Positions 53,428 to 53,657 of a stretch of DNA of 53,657 bases are shown here, piece after piece (the stretch's first letter is position 1; every line of letters begins with the position of its first letter). The stretch is from Methanosarcinales archaeon (GTDB lineage: Archaea > Halobacteriota > Methanosarcinia > Methanosarcinales > Methanoperedenaceae). Below the pieces are notes generated by a model. That model saw only the letters and a program-made list of their open reading frames with translations, made no database searches and was not told where the DNA came from. A program made the position numbers and the translations under genes. The stretch lies in contig CAJPFJ010000040.1 in NCBI GenBank assembly GCA_905339155.1, forward strand, positions 1 through 53,657. Direction: 5' to 3'.

Positions 53428-53657
53428 GCGCTGGGGTTGCGAACCCCAGACCCCAATATTTGAGGAATAATCCAGCGCAGAATATGGTGTCTGGACTTCG
53501 TCCAGAGTCAGGAATTGGCGTGCTTCGAAGCACAAGAAAGAAAGTAGAAAACAGGACATTTGAAGAAAATGTTACGGCGTGAGCAATAACATTGGTGTCC
53601 GCAGGGTTAAAATCCCACCGCATGGGTCTGCTCCCATGTGAAGAGAACGGGAAGTGC
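53428..53657 (+). other. Hairpin-rich edge segment, possible TnpB-type IS end
   Basis: Several strong hairpins follow one another to the right edge: GGGGTT-GCG-AACCCC, enclosed by GCGCTGG/CCAGCGC; TCTGGAC-TTC-GTCCAGA; GTGCTTCGAAGCAC; an ACATTT/AAATGT arm; and CATGGG-TCTGCT-CCCATG. The frame (AGVANPRPQYLRNN onward) stays open to TGA at 53578-53580 and ends in basic residues. Both features would suit the 3' end of an IS200/IS605-type tnpB gene with its structured RNA, but I recognise no firm TnpB motif and the segment is cut by the window edge. Confidence 0.35.

Noticed and set aside
53423..53623. Minus-strand frame of 66 codons at the right edge
   Set aside because: It crosses the stack of hairpins, which suggests structured RNA or an IS end, not this peptide.
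1..53657. CRISPR array or cas genes
   Set aside because: No regularly spaced direct repeats and no Cas-like protein were seen; the only tandem repeats are the 81-bp unit and the PAS gene duplication.
1..53657. Ribosomal RNA genes
   Set aside because: No conserved 16S, 23S or 5S segments were recognised on either strand.

Overview
The window is archaeal and most likely from a methanosarcinalian euryarchaeon, plausibly the ANME-2d/Methanoperedens lineage. The archaeal assignment rests on the sequence: an archaeosine synthase, DNA primase large subunit, sliding clamp and clamp-loader small subunit of archaeal type, TATA-like promoters, and a PGF-CTERM-like tail. The narrower lineage is inferred from a nickel CO dehydrogenase, a secreted c-type cytochrome, a large PAS/HisKA_2 signalling repertoire and S-layer-like secreted proteins. 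No methanogenesis marker lies in the window.

Layout. (1) 0-20.5 kb is mostly housekeeping: decayed TnpB/RelE scraps at the left edge, then arcS-priL-pcn, a KaiC-like ATPase, tRNA-Pro, an AAA ATPase with a DUF4143-type tail, sucCD, rfcS with a small membrane exporter-like gene, a winged-helix regulator, a DEAD-box helicase, tRNA-Asn, tRNA-Met, an FtsZ homologue paired with a GXGXG-domain protein, and uvrA. (2) 20.6-25.4 kb is a decay zone around an intact cooS. It holds a 150-bp MITE-like element flanked by TA, a frameshifted methyltransferase relic, an HTH-MNT/HEPN toxin-antitoxin pair, a long hairpin, a berberine-bridge-enzyme tail, and a vapBC locus with an internal deletion. (3) 25.4-32.5 kb has a CAP-domain lipoprotein, a cupredoxin-like protein with an 81-bp tandem repeat, and a LIV-type ABC transporter whose binding-protein gene converges on livHMGF. 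(4) 32.5-34.9 kb is a HisKA_2 kinase coupled to a REC-PAS regulator. (5) 35.4-40 kb is a compact same-strand set (C_GCAxxG protein, membrane protein, alpha/beta hydrolase, flavin amine oxidase, FMN reductase) that looks acquired. (6) 40-46.3 kb mixes small antitoxin-like proteins, membrane proteins (BrkB-like, PrsW-like, ICMT-like), a second berberine-bridge tail, a second 15-9-15 hairpin, a tri-haem secreted cytochrome and a truncated group II intron. (7) 46.4-51.7 kb is a second signalling operon: kinase, REC-PAS-PAS, then two tandemly duplicated PAS-PAS proteins with no kinase domain. (8) The window closes with a leuC/hacA-family dehydratase and a run of hairpins cut by the edge.

How the genes fit together: replication and tRNA-modification genes form the conserved core. 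The two kinase-regulator modules share a design (kinase stop and regulator start overlapping in TAATG, the same PAS types). In the second module the PAS-PAS proteins resemble the sensory half of the first kinase cut before its HisKA_2 domain. This makes the 46.4-51.7 kb operon the best candidate for an undescribed signalling arrangement. All family calls are by eye; no database search was run.
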